Source: Chloracidobacterium thermophilum B
GTDB lineage: Bacteria > Acidobacteriota > Blastocatellia > Chloracidobacteriales > Chloracidobacteriaceae
Assembly: GCF_000226295.1 (NCBI RefSeq)
Contig: NC_016025.1
Location: 806,001 to 870,000 of the forward strand
Direction of reading: 5' to 3'
DNA: 64,000 bases
A program made the translations under genes and the position numbers. Positions 18,885 to 27,419 of the stretch are shown here, one piece after another. Each line of letters opens with the position of its first letter. Position 1 is the stretch's first letter. A model generated the notes under the pieces. The model saw only the letters and a list, made by a program, of their open reading frames with translations, was not told the origin of the DNA and did no database searches.

Positions 18885-20081
18885 TCACTTTAGTGAGGTC
18901 AGCCGGGTAAACTCCTGCACGGCGCGGAGGGCGCAATCCTCAATCGAGACGCCTTCAAAATAGTTACCGACAAGAAACAGTGGCATGCCGGCAAGGGTCG
19001 CGTTCAGGCTTTCGACGAGGGCGGCATGACCGACTTTGGGCGAGGGAAGCACATTCGTCCGAAAAACTGACTCAACGATGTCTGTCGGAGCAATGCCCAG
19101 TGTCTCCGCAATGCGCCGCAGCCTGCCTTCTGCGTCAAGTTTGCCCGGCTTGAAATGAAACGCAAAACCACGCCATGTTGCGTCCGGCACAACATCGCGT
19201 GATACCGCTGAATAAAACACATCATCCCGCGCAATCAAGCCTGCGATTGGAGGAATGTTGACAGCCGCCCGGGGGACGAGCACCCCCACCGTCTCGATGG
19301 TCTCAACCCGAATCCGGGACAGTTTTTCGGACACCGAAGGAAAGGCATGACGCAACAGTTGGGCCGCCACGTGGGGCGGCGTCGCCACGACAAGCAGCCT
19401 GGTCTGATAGGTCGCGCCGGTGGCCGTGGTGACTTCAAAGCCAGCGTCGGCACGTTCCACAGCCAACACTTCACAGTTGGTCACCAGATGGATGCCCGGC
19501 TGTGCCAGAGCAGCCTTGACGATGCCCTGCAAACCGTCGGGCAGCGTGTAGGTCCGCTGCACATCGGCGCGGCGGGGACGCTTTTTGAACAACATCTCCG
19601 CCGGCAGGCCGCCAGCCGCCTGACACATCACGGCATTGAACGCTGGCGCGAGAACATCGGCGTAGTTCTTTGCGCCCAACAGTTGGGTGTAGTAGTCCGC
19701 CACGCTGCGGCCGGCCTTGGGCGTCCGCAGGCCGAAGGGGAGATGCCGCAGCGCCTCAAGGAAATGCAGTTGGGAGGGAATGGACTTGACCTGGTTGTTC
19801 ACCAGGAATTTGAAGCCCACCTTGGCGCGTGGGCGCAGCGCTGGGAGCAACCCGCACTCCTCGATGACGGAAAGCAGCGTACCGTAGCTGTTGTAACAGG
19901 TATGCGCACCCAGTTCCGTCCAGAAGCCGTTACCTCTGGCAAAGCGGTGTGACCGCAGCGCCCCGCCCGGTTCGGCGTCCTTTTCCAGAACCAGCACTTC
20001 CATGCCAGCGCGGGCGCAGCGGTGCGCAAAGGTTGTGCCGGCAATGCCACTCCCGATGATGATGACCGCTGCCGGTTTCAC
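18885..20081 (-). CDS. FAD-dependent protoporphyrinogen oxidase-like amine oxidase
   Basis: A 398-residue flavoprotein. The N-terminal dinucleotide fold is IIIGSGIAGTTFAHRCARAG with VLVLEKDAEPGG, and the C-terminal FAD motif LFLVGNYFEGVSIEDCALRA resembles the GNYxxGVSxxDC region of HemY-type protoporphyrinogen oxidases. A HemY-like role in haem or chlorophyll precursor synthesis is plausible; a carotenoid or other amine-oxidase-superfamily role cannot be excluded. It is shorter than typical HemY (about 460). The start overlaps the clpA stop by 4 bases. Confidence 0.75.
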   Translation of the reverse strand: MKPAAVIIIGSGIAGTTFAHRCARAGMEVLVLEKDAEPGGALRSHRFARGNGFWTELGAHTCYNSYGTLLSVIEECGLLPALRPRAKVGFKFLVNNQVKSIPSQLHFLEALRHLPFGLRTPKAGRSVADYYTQLLGAKNYADVLAPAFNAVMCQAAGGLPAEMLFKKRPRRADVQRTYTLPDGLQGIVKAALAQPGIHLVTNCEVLAVERADAGFEVTTATGATYQTRLLVVATPPHVAAQLLRHAFPSVSEKLSRIRVETIETVGVLVPRAAVNIPPIAGLIARDDVFYSAVSRDVVPDATWRGFAFHFKPGKLDAEGRLRRIAETLGIAPTDIVESVFRTNVLPSPKVGHAALVESLNATLAGMPLFLVGNYFEGVSIEDCALRAVQEFTRLTSLK

Positions 20082-22327
20082 GGTGCAGACTCAACCGGGT
20101 GGTAGTGGAGGCTGAGGTCCTCACCGGCCAGATCAACCACAGCCCGGCCACCTTTGGTCAGCGTGCCAAAGAGTATCTCGTTGGCAAGCGGCTGCTTGAT
20201 CTTCTCGTGAATGAGCCGGCCCATCGGACGCGCCCCATACTTCGGATCAAAGCCCCGTTTGGCCAGCCATTCGACTGCCGCCGGGCTGACCTCCAGCGTC
20301 ACCTGCCGGTCGGCCAACTGCCCCTGGACTTCATTGAGAAACTTCCTGACAACCTGCTGGATGTGCTCAAACGAGAGTGGCTCGAACACAATCCACGCAT
20401 CCAGGCGATTGCGAAACTCCGGCGCGAAGGTACGCTCCACGGCCTGTTTGGTACGCCCTCCGCCGGCTTCCTTCTTGAAACCAATCGCGGCGGCGCTCAT
20501 TTCCTTTGCGCCAGCGTTGGTCGTCATAATCAGAATGACGTTGCGGAAATCGGCCTTTTTGCCGTTGTTGTCGGTCAGCGTGGCGCTGTCCATGACCTGG
20601 AGCAGGATGTTGAACACGTCAGGGTGCGCCTTCTCGATTTCGTCCAGGACGACGACCGAGTAGGGGTGCTTGTTCACAGCATCGGTCAGCAGACCGCCCT
20701 GATCGAAGCCCACGTAACCGGGGGGCGCGCCAATGAGCCGCGACACGGTGTGCTTTTCCATGTATTCGCTCATGTCGAAGCGCAGGAACGTCACCCCCAG
20801 CGCCAGCGCCAGTTGCTTGGCCAGTTCGGTTTTGCCGACGCCGGTCGGCCCGGAAAACAGAAAGCAGCCAATCGGCTTGGTCGGGCTGCCCAGTCCGGCG
20901 CGGGAAATCTTGATGGCATTGACGACCTGCTCGATGGCTTTGTCCTGACCGTAGATGACGGCTTTCAAGTCCGCCTCCAGCGTCTGTATCCGGTCCCGCT
21001 CGGCGGCAGAAACGGATTTGGCCGGCACCCGCGCCATCCGGGCGACGACAGTTTCGATCTCATGCGTTCCAACGATCTTGGGACGCTCATCCGGCGGCAG
21101 CAGCCGGAGCGCCGCGCCAGCTTCATCCATCACGTCAATGGCCTTGTCGGGCAGGCAGCGGTCAGTGATGTGTTTTGCTGCCAGTTCGGCGGCGGCCCGC
21201 AGCGCCTCCCGCGTGTAGGTCACACCATGGTGCTGCTCATAAGCCGACTTGAGACCAAGCAAAATCTGCTCGGCTTCGTCAATGGTCGGCTCGCCGACTT
21301 CGATCTTCTGGAAGCGGCGCGCCAGGGCGCGGTCACGCTCAAAGGACTGCTTGTATTCCTGATGCGTTGTGGAACCGATGCACCGCAGTTCGCCGGCGGC
21401 CAGCGCCGGTTTCAGAATGTTGGCCGCATCCATCGTGCCGCCGTTGACCGCGCCAGCGCCAACGATGGTGTGGATTTCGTCTATGAACAGGATGGCGTTG
21501 GGCCGTTTCTTGAGCGCGGCAATGACCTGCTTGAGGCGCTGCTCAAAGTCCCCCCGGTAGCGTGTCCCGGCCAGCAGCGCCCCCATATCGAGGGCATACA
21601 CTTCGGCATCCTTGAGCAGGTCCGGCACGTCGCCGGCGTGAATCCTCATCGCCAGCCCTTCAGCAATGGCGGTTTTGCCCACGCCGGGGTCACCGATGTA
21701 GATGGGATTGTTTTTGCGCCGCCGGCAGAGCACCTGGATGGTACGTTCGAGTTCCGCCTGCCGGCCAATGAGCGGGTCAATCAACCCCTGGGCGGCCCGT
21801 TTGACCAGATTGACCGTGTAAATATCGAGTGGGTTCCGGGCGGGAGCAGCTTCATCCCCTTCGGCGTCGTCGGTTTCCTCTTCCGTCACTTTGGAGATGC
21901 CATGCGAGATGTAGTTGAGTACGTCCAGCCGCCCGATGCCTTGGCGCTTGAGAAGATACACGGCGTGGGAGTGTTCCTCGCCATACATCGCCGCCAGAAT
22001 GTTGCCGCCGTCAATCTTGCGCTGTTCGGAAGCTTGTGCCTGGGCGTAAGCCCGTTCCAGCACGCGCTGAAACGCCGCTGTCTGCTCCGGCGGGTTGGGC
22101 AGCTTGCCGGCTGGCGGCTTCACCGGCGTCAGGCGCTCGGCAAAAAACCGCTCCAGGTCGCGGCGGAGCGCGTCGAGGTCGCCGCCGCAGGCGCGCAGGA
22201 TGTCCGCCGAAGTCGGGTCATCGAGCAGGGCAAACAGCACGTGTTCCAGCGTGAGATACTCATGCCCACGCGCCATGGCCTCATTGACAGCGGCGGTGAG
22301 TGCAGTTTGCAGGTCTTTGGTGAACAT
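20078..22327 (-). CDS. clpA: ATP-dependent Clp protease ATP-binding subunit ClpA
   Basis: A 749-residue AAA+ unfoldase. It has the Clp N-domain (about 1-145), AAA1 with Walker A GDPGVGKTA, DEIH and AGTRYRGDFEQRLK, then AAA2 with GPTGVGKTE, VVLDEIEKAHPDVFN and FAPEFRNRLD. An IGF tripeptide just before FAPEFRNRLD corresponds to the ClpP-docking loop, so it should feed ClpP. There is no ClpB-type coiled-coil middle domain. The start MFTKDLQTAL at 22327 is preferred over upstream in-frame ATGs because ClpA proteins begin this way. No clpS is adjacent. It heads the minus-strand operon that runs down to 12601. Confidence 0.95.
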   Translation of the reverse strand: MFTKDLQTALTAAVNEAMARGHEYLTLEHVLFALLDDPTSADILRACGGDLDALRRDLERFFAERLTPVKPPAGKLPNPPEQTAAFQRVLERAYAQAQASEQRKIDGGNILAAMYGEEHSHAVYLLKRQGIGRLDVLNYISHGISKVTEEETDDAEGDEAAPARNPLDIYTVNLVKRAAQGLIDPLIGRQAELERTIQVLCRRRKNNPIYIGDPGVGKTAIAEGLAMRIHAGDVPDLLKDAEVYALDMGALLAGTRYRGDFEQRLKQVIAALKKRPNAILFIDEIHTIVGAGAVNGGTMDAANILKPALAAGELRCIGSTTHQEYKQSFERDRALARRFQKIEVGEPTIDEAEQILLGLKSAYEQHHGVTYTREALRAAAELAAKHITDRCLPDKAIDVMDEAGAALRLLPPDERPKIVGTHEIETVVARMARVPAKSVSAAERDRIQTLEADLKAVIYGQDKAIEQVVNAIKISRAGLGSPTKPIGCFLFSGPTGVGKTELAKQLALALGVTFLRFDMSEYMEKHTVSRLIGAPPGYVGFDQGGLLTDAVNKHPYSVVVLDEIEKAHPDVFNILLQVMDSATLTDNNGKKADFRNVILIMTTNAGAKEMSAAAIGFKKEAGGGRTKQAVERTFAPEFRNRLDAWIVFEPLSFEHIQQVVRKFLNEVQGQLADRQVTLEVSPAAVEWLAKRGFDPKYGARPMGRLIHEKIKQPLANEILFGTLTKGGRAVVDLAGEDLSLHYHPVESAP

Positions 22328-22601
22328 CGCAGGCATAGGCATAGGCATCCAACAGCAACTTCGTCCGGTACAGATCGTTATTGCGCCAACGTTCAGAACA
22401 CAAGCATAGAACGTCCCCCGGCCGGGGCAAAAGGCCTCGCCGCTTCCAGGGCAACCCCTCGTACCCCTGGCCGCCAGCGCGGTTTCCCGCTCCCAACCCC
22501 CACCGGGGAAGCGTGAAAAAGACAGACAGCAACACAGGCGAAACGTTATATTCAGGCTGACACGCCGGGCTGACCGACTCACCGCAGGACAAACAACCCT
22601 G

Positions 22602-23402
22602 ATGACCAGCACACCGCTCACCTACTGGGATTACGTCAAGCTCGACACCATTCAGTCCCTGCAATCCGGGCGCCAGACCGACTGCTACGACGAGGTGATG
22701 TTCATCGCTGTCCACCAGCACTTCGAGTTCTGGTTTGCCCAGGTCATCCGCGATCTGCGGGAAATCATCCGCCGCTTCCGCCTCACCCCACCGGAAGTTG
22801 CTTCAGGCACAGCCCTGCTGCACCGCTGCAACGTCGAGTTTGCCCTCGCCACCCAGGGCTTCGAGGTGATGAAGACGCTGACCCGCGAGAGCTTCCTGGC
22901 GTTCCGGGGTGCGCTTCAGCACACTTCGGGACTGCAAAGCGTTCAGCTTACGGTGATCGAACTGTTGGTGGGACGCACGGCGGAGCAGCTCTACCACCAC
23001 CTCATCGCCGGCCCGGGCATGCGAGACTTTCTGGCCCAATACGGCGGCCCCGATGGCCTTCTGGCACAGGTCCTGCGCGAAGTCGGGCAAACCGGCAACC
23101 TGCGCCAGAACTACGACCGGATTGCACCCACCACTGCGCCCGACCAGTTGCTGGCGCTTGAGCGGGAACTCGTCACCCTTGACCGTCAGTTGCTGGACTG
23201 GCGACGGCATCACGCCGAAACTGCCGCCCGCGTACTGGGGCGGGATTTCAGCGAATCAGCCGGCACCGTGGGCAACACGCACTCCTGCCGGGACAACCTC
23301 GACATTGGAAAACGTCACACCCGGCGCTACTTTGCTGACCTTGAAGCCAAGCTGGCTTCTTCCTCCACGCCGGAAATGCCTTTCCAGGAGACCACCCGAT
23401 GA
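22602..23402 (+). CDS. Tryptophan 2,3-dioxygenase family protein
   Basis: A 266-residue haem dioxygenase family member. It opens LTYWDYVKLDTIQSLQSG, with DEVMFIAVHQHFEFWFAQVI carrying the active-site histidine, TSGLQSVQLTVIELLVG matching the family SGFQSxQFRxxE block, and DWRRHHAETAARVLG at the haem-ligand region. The usual GTGG substrate loop is replaced by AGTVGNTHSCRDNLD, so the substrate may not be tryptophan. The family makes N-formylkynurenine. The stop overlaps the RidA start (ATGA), suggesting coupled expression with an enamine/imine scavenger. Confidence 0.8.
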   Translation: MTSTPLTYWDYVKLDTIQSLQSGRQTDCYDEVMFIAVHQHFEFWFAQVIRDLREIIRRFRLTPPEVASGTALLHRCNVEFALATQGFEVMKTLTRESFLAFRGALQHTSGLQSVQLTVIELLVGRTAEQLYHHLIAGPGMRDFLAQYGGPDGLLAQVLREVGQTGNLRQNYDRIAPTTAPDQLLALERELVTLDRQLLDWRRHHAETAARVLGRDFSESAGTVGNTHSCRDNLDIGKRHTRRYFADLEAKLASSSTPEMPFQETTR

Positions 23403-23797
23403 TCTGCACACGCATTGCCACCGACCAGGCCCCGGCGGCCATTGGCCCCTATGCCCAAGCGGTACAGGTTGGACCGTTCATCTTCACTTCAGGGCAAATT
23501 CCCCTCGACCCCGCCACAATGACCATTGTCGGCGAGGATGTTGCCACCCAAACCCGCCAGGTGCTCACCAACCTGGCCGCCGTCCTGCAGGCCGCTGGCA
23601 GCCACCTCTCCCACGTCGTCAAAACGACGGTTTTCCTCAAGGATATGAACGAGTTTCAGGCGATGAACGAAGTCTATGCCACGTTCTTTCCCAGTGCGCC
23701 GCCGGCGCGTTCGACCGTTGAAGTGGCCCGGCTGCCAAAGGATGTCCGGGTGGAGATTGAATGTATTGCCATCGTTCCCGACCAGACTACCCGGTAA
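23399..23797 (+). CDS. ridA: RidA family 2-iminobutanoate/2-iminopropanoate deaminase
   Basis: A 132-residue YjgF/YER057c/UK114 protein. It has AIGPYAQAVQVGPFIFTSGQ, the catalytic-type arginine in ARSTVEVARLPKDV and the glutamate in VEIECIAIV. RidA trimers hydrolyse reactive enamines and imines made by PLP enzymes such as threonine or serine dehydratases. It overlaps the dioxygenase stop by 4 bases. The D-serine dehydratase-like enzyme elsewhere in the window would produce suitable substrates, though they are not adjacent. Confidence 0.93.
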   Translation: MICTRIATDQAPAAIGPYAQAVQVGPFIFTSGQIPLDPATMTIVGEDVATQTRQVLTNLAAVLQAAGSHLSHVVKTTVFLKDMNEFQAMNEVYATFFPSAPPARSTVEVARLPKDVRVEIECIAIVPDQTTR

Positions 23798-23887
23798 CGC
23801 GCTGCGTCAGGGGCTTGTTTCCAGCCAAGGGGCGTCACTATAGTGTGGCTCCGGCAAGCGTCACATCCCGCACCGCGTGAGGGTCGA

Positions 23888-25036
23888 GTGGAAAAAAAGG
23901 TTCTTATTCTGACCTCCGATACCGGCGGAGGTCACACCAGCGCCGCCCGCGCGCTCGAAGCGGGACTGACCAAGGTTGCCGAAGGCGTTAATTTTCTGGT
24001 TCATACGGCCCATGCCTTGGAAGAATGCAGTACGGTGACACGGGCGGCCGGCAACGTTTACAACTTTCTGCTGCGGTCTCACCAGAAATACGTCAAGTAC
24101 TACCACCGCTTTATCAACCGCTATCACCCGGAGCGGTGGGTCATCATCGAACGCTACGCCAAGCCCTATCTGGAGCGGCTGTTCGACAAGCACTGCCCGA
24201 ATCTCATCGTGTCGGTGCACCCGATGTTGCAGTACCCCATCGCGCGCATCCTGCACGACCTCAACCTGCGGGGTAAAATTCCCTTCGTCACCGTCGTCAC
24301 CGATCCCTGCGGCAACTCCTGGCGGGCGTGGAGCGATGCGTATGTGGACCTCTACATCGTCGCCCACGAACGCGCCAAAGCCGAACTGCTCGAATACGGT
24401 GTGGAAGAGCATCGGATTCGGGTCATCGGCATGCCGATCCACCCGAAGTTTCAGGAGGTCAACAACCTCGACCCCGGGATGCTGCGGAAGGAACTCGGTC
24501 TTGACCCGGAGAAGTTCACCGTCTTCGTCAATGCCGGCTGGATTGGCGGCGGCAACATTCCACGGATTTACCGTTCCCTGGTGGCGGCGGACCTCGACCT
24601 GCAGGTGGTGTTTCTGACCGGAAAAAATGCGCGTCTGGCGGACGAGGCGCGCACGTTGGCCCGGCAGGCGCGGTTTCCGGTCAAGGTACTGGGCTTTTCC
24701 AACCACATGGAGCGGCTGATGCGCGCCTCGGATGTTATGGTCTCGAAGCTGGGCGGGCTGACGACCTTCGAGGCGCTCGCCACCCGGCTGCCCATCATTG
24801 CCGACGCCGTGACACCGCCAATGCCGCAGGAAGCCGGCACGGGAGTGCTGCTTGAAGAACACAATGCCGGCCTGCTGCTGCGCCGGGCCGAGGACATCGT
24901 GCCCACGCTGCGGCAACTGCTCGATACGCCGTCCCGGCTCAAGGCCATGCGCGAGGCAGCGGCAGCGCTCGGCGTCCCCGATGCCACTCAGCGCATCGTG
25001 AACGAACTTTCAGCACTTGTCCCCGCCAGTTCCTGA
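23888..25036 (+). CDS. MGDG-synthase-like glycosyltransferase (GT28 type)
   Basis: A 382-residue GT-B enzyme. It starts KKVLILTSDTGGGHTSAARA (the MGDG_synth N-terminal GGGH loop), followed by LIVSVHPMLQYPIARIL, VTVVTDPCGNSWRAW and a C-terminal FSNHMERLMRASDVMVSKLG plus GGLTTFEALATRLP. Members transfer a sugar to diacylglycerol or N-acetylglucosamine to lipid II. A galactolipid or glucolipid role fits an organism with betaine lipids, but the acceptor is unproven. The GTG at 23888, preceded by GAGG, is chosen over a GTG at 23843. Confidence 0.85.
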   Translation: MEKKVLILTSDTGGGHTSAARALEAGLTKVAEGVNFLVHTAHALEECSTVTRAAGNVYNFLLRSHQKYVKYYHRFINRYHPERWVIIERYAKPYLERLFDKHCPNLIVSVHPMLQYPIARILHDLNLRGKIPFVTVVTDPCGNSWRAWSDAYVDLYIVAHERAKAELLEYGVEEHRIRVIGMPIHPKFQEVNNLDPGMLRKELGLDPEKFTVFVNAGWIGGGNIPRIYRSLVAADLDLQVVFLTGKNARLADEARTLARQARFPVKVLGFSNHMERLMRASDVMVSKLGGLTTFEALATRLPIIADAVTPPMPQEAGTGVLLEEHNAGLLLRRAEDIVPTLRQLLDTPSRLKAMREAAAALGVPDATQRIVNELSALVPASS

Positions 25037-25058
25037 AAAAACAACAACGGCTTACCCC

Positions 25059-25808
25059 ATGTCAAAACTGCTGGAAGGCAAAGTGGCGCTCGTCACCGGC
25101 GGCTCGCGCGGCATCGGACGTGGCATCTGCGAAGTGTTTGCCCGTGAAGGCTGCGATATTGCCCTCAACTACCACACCAACGATGCGGCGGCCGAAGAAG
25201 CAGCGACAGCCATTCGCGCCCTGGGGCGGCGCGTCGTCACCTACCGGGCCTCGGTTGCCGACCGCCCGGCGATGAAACGGGTCGTGCAGGAAGTTCTGGC
25301 CGACTTTGAACGGATTGATATTCTCGTCAACAATGCGGCCGTGAACCGGCCGGACATGTTCCTCACCATGAGCGACAAGGCGTGGGATGAGGTCATGGGC
25401 GTCAACCTCAACGGCCTGTTCAACGTCACCAAGCCAGTCTTCAAGCACATGGCCCGGCGGCGCTACGGCCGGATTCTCAACATCAGCTCGATTGCCGGCA
25501 TTCGCAGCGTGCCGACCAGCGTCCACTACGCCACCTCGAAGGCCGCCGTCATCGGCTTCACGAAGATGCTGGCGCGGGAAGGGGCGGCGTTCGGCGTGTT
25601 GGTCAACGCCATTGCCGCTGGCATCTTCGACACGGATTTGGGACACACCCTGCCGGACCGCTTCCGTGAAACCTACGAAATGTGGTGTTCGGTCGGGCGG
25701 CTGGGCACTCCCCAGGAAGTTGGTGAACTGGCGGCGTTTCTGGTTTCCGACCGGAATGCCTACATGAACGGTGAAGTTATCATTCTCGACGGCGGCACGG
25801 TCACATGA
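25059..25808 (+). CDS. FabG-like short-chain dehydrogenase/reductase
   Basis: A 249-residue classical SDR. It has the TGGSRGIG cofactor loop (13-20), NNAAVNRP, catalytic Ser143/144 in NISSIAG, and Tyr157 and Lys161 in YATSK. It is closest in pattern to 3-oxoacyl-ACP reductase FabG, but many SDRs share this. The ATG at 25059 lies 22 bases after the glycosyltransferase stop. The stop overlaps the mutY start (ATGA), so it is translated with mutY, an odd functional pairing that gives no strong clue. Confidence 0.85.
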   Translation: MSKLLEGKVALVTGGSRGIGRGICEVFAREGCDIALNYHTNDAAAEEAATAIRALGRRVVTYRASVADRPAMKRVVQEVLADFERIDILVNNAAVNRPDMFLTMSDKAWDEVMGVNLNGLFNVTKPVFKHMARRRYGRILNISSIAGIRSVPTSVHYATSKAAVIGFTKMLAREGAAFGVLVNAIAAGIFDTDLGHTLPDRFRETYEMWCSVGRLGTPQEVGELAAFLVSDRNAYMNGEVIILDGGTVT

Positions 25809-26893
25809 AAGCCACGCCAGTGACCGTACGACGGCGGCTGCTGGAATGGTTTGACGGCCACCGGCGCGATCTGCCCTGGCGGCAGACGACCGATCCCTAC
25901 CGGTTGTGGGTGGCCGAAACGCTGGCGCAGCAGACCCAAGCGGCACGCGCGGCCACCTATTACCTCCGCTTCATGGCGCACTTTCCAACTGTCGCCGATC
26001 TGGCTGCCGCCGACCTCGACACGGTGCTCAAACTGTGGGAAGGACTGGGCTACTACCAGCGCGCCCGGCGGCTGCACCGCGCGGCCCAAGAGATTTGCAC
26101 CCTTCGGCAGGGACAGCTTCCGGCAACCTTTGCTGAATGGCGAACGCTGCCCGGCGTCGGGGACTACACTGCGGCCGCCGTAGCCTCGATGGCCTTTGGT
26201 GAACCCGTCGCGGCCATTGATGGAAACGTCCGGCGTGTTCTGGCGCGTTTCTGCGCGACGGACATCGGCGACGACCCTGCACGACAAGCAACGGTGGTGC
26301 AGGCGGCAGCCCAGGCGCTCGTCGGCGGCGCGCGTCCGGGTGATGTCAACCAGGCGCTCATGGAGCTAGGCGCAATGGTGTGCCGCCCGCGCACGCCACA
26401 GTGTGCCACGTGTCCGCTGGCGGCCGACTGCATGGCGCAACGCTACAAACTGACGGCGCACTATCCGCTCCGACCGCCCCGCCGGATACGTCCGACCCGG
26501 ATGTTCGCGTGCCTGCTCGTCACCTGGCAGGGGCGCTACCTGGTCGTTCGCCGCCACCAGAAGGGACTGCTGGGCGGGCTGTGGGAGTTTCCCACCTTTC
26601 CCTGCCGGGAAGGCGAGTTGCCGGCCGAGACAGCCGCCAGTGGACGGCACAGGCTGGGACTCCCACCCGGCCCTGGCCTGCCGGGACCCGTCCTCACCCA
26701 CAACTTCACCCATTTTCGCCAGATACTGCACGTGTTTCCGGCGGCGGTTAAAACACCCGGCGCGGCGACAGATGCCGAAGTGCGCTGGGTGACGCCGGAT
26801 GAACTCGATGCACTTCCGCTGACACGTCTGGCCCGGCGGCTCGCCCAATCGGTGGGAACGAAACCGGCTGGTGTGGAAACAGCTCCGGGCTGA
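25805..26893 (+). CDS. mutY: A/G-specific adenine glycosylase MutY
   Basis: A 362-residue base-excision enzyme that removes adenine mispaired with 8-oxoguanine. The HhH-GPD domain has Glu38 in AETLAQQTQ, LPGVGDYTAAAV and catalytic Asp139 in AIDGNVRRV. The iron-sulphur cluster ligands C193, C200, C203 and C209 show the C-x6-C-x2-C-x5-C spacing. The C-terminal NUDIX-like domain (about 235-350) reads YLVVRRHQKGLLGGLWEFP. The gene overlaps the SDR by 4 bases. Confidence 0.95.
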   Translation: MKATPVTVRRRLLEWFDGHRRDLPWRQTTDPYRLWVAETLAQQTQAARAATYYLRFMAHFPTVADLAAADLDTVLKLWEGLGYYQRARRLHRAAQEICTLRQGQLPATFAEWRTLPGVGDYTAAAVASMAFGEPVAAIDGNVRRVLARFCATDIGDDPARQATVVQAAAQALVGGARPGDVNQALMELGAMVCRPRTPQCATCPLAADCMAQRYKLTAHYPLRPPRRIRPTRMFACLLVTWQGRYLVVRRHQKGLLGGLWEFPTFPCREGELPAETAASGRHRLGLPPGPGLPGPVLTHNFTHFRQILHVFPAAVKTPGAATDAEVRWVTPDELDALPLTRLARRLAQSVGTKPAGVETAPG

Positions 26894-26987
26894 TTCCCTT
26901 CGCGGCTATCCCTGCCGTTCGTGCTATGTTTCGTGCGACATCCGGCGCATCTGCTGCGCAACTTTCTTTCGACTGAGGCCGCTTCCC

Positions 26988-27392
26988 GTGAGCAAACACA
27001 AAAAAGACGACAAACACGACAAACTCAAGGACAAACGCAAAACCTCCCCACCGACCATCTTCGAGAACGTCGTTGAGCAGGCCACCGAACGCTGGGAGCA
27101 ACTGGTTCACAATCCGCAGTTTGCCACCGCGCTGGCCACGGCACTCGAACAGCCCATGAATCTGGCCAACCGCGTACAGGAACTCGTCGGCGCCAGCCTG
27201 CGCACGATGAACATTCCGACGCGCGACGATTACAAGCAGCTCAGCCGCCAGCTCGATGCCATTGCTGACCAGCTTGAAGCGCTCCGGGAGCGCCTTGAAG
27301 AAATGGCCGAACGCCAGCCTGAACCGCCACCACCACCGGCTGCACCGCGCAAACGAAAAAAAGCCGCGCAAGCGGATGATGCCGAGGTCTGA
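26988..27392 (+). CDS. Phasin-like coiled-coil protein
   Basis: A 134-residue, highly charged protein. It begins with a lysine/aspartate-rich tail, then amphipathic helices (NPQFATALATALEQPMNLAN and DYKQLSRQLDAIADQLEALR) and a proline/lysine-rich end. The pattern NIPTRDDYKQL followed by a heptad helix resembles the C-terminal parts of phasins and PhaE-type proteins, which coat polyhydroxyalkanoate granules; no PHA genes are nearby. The GTG at 26988, preceded by TGAGG, is favoured; an upstream open stretch to 26871 overlaps mutY and looks non-coding. Confidence 0.65.
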   Translation: MSKHKKDDKHDKLKDKRKTSPPTIFENVVEQATERWEQLVHNPQFATALATALEQPMNLANRVQELVGASLRTMNIPTRDDYKQLSRQLDAIADQLEALRERLEEMAERQPEPPPPPAAPRKRKKAAQADDAEV

Positions 27393-27419
27393 ACGGACAC
27401 GCCCCGGCCGGTCTCTGCC

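Noticed and set aside
20099-22516. An 805-codon open frame on the plus strand opposite clpA
   Set aside because: It mirrors the clpA coding strand in a G+C-rich gene, has no domain resemblance, and clpA is unmistakable.
23843-23887. GTG at 23843 as start of the MGDG-synthase-like gene
   Set aside because: The 15 extra residues are not like the family start; GTG 23888 has GAGG at good spacing and begins right at the conserved strand.
26871-26987. Longer N-terminus for the coiled-coil protein
   Set aside because: It overlaps mutY and reads as a Cys/Arg-rich stretch without conservation; the GTG at 26988 has a ribosome site.
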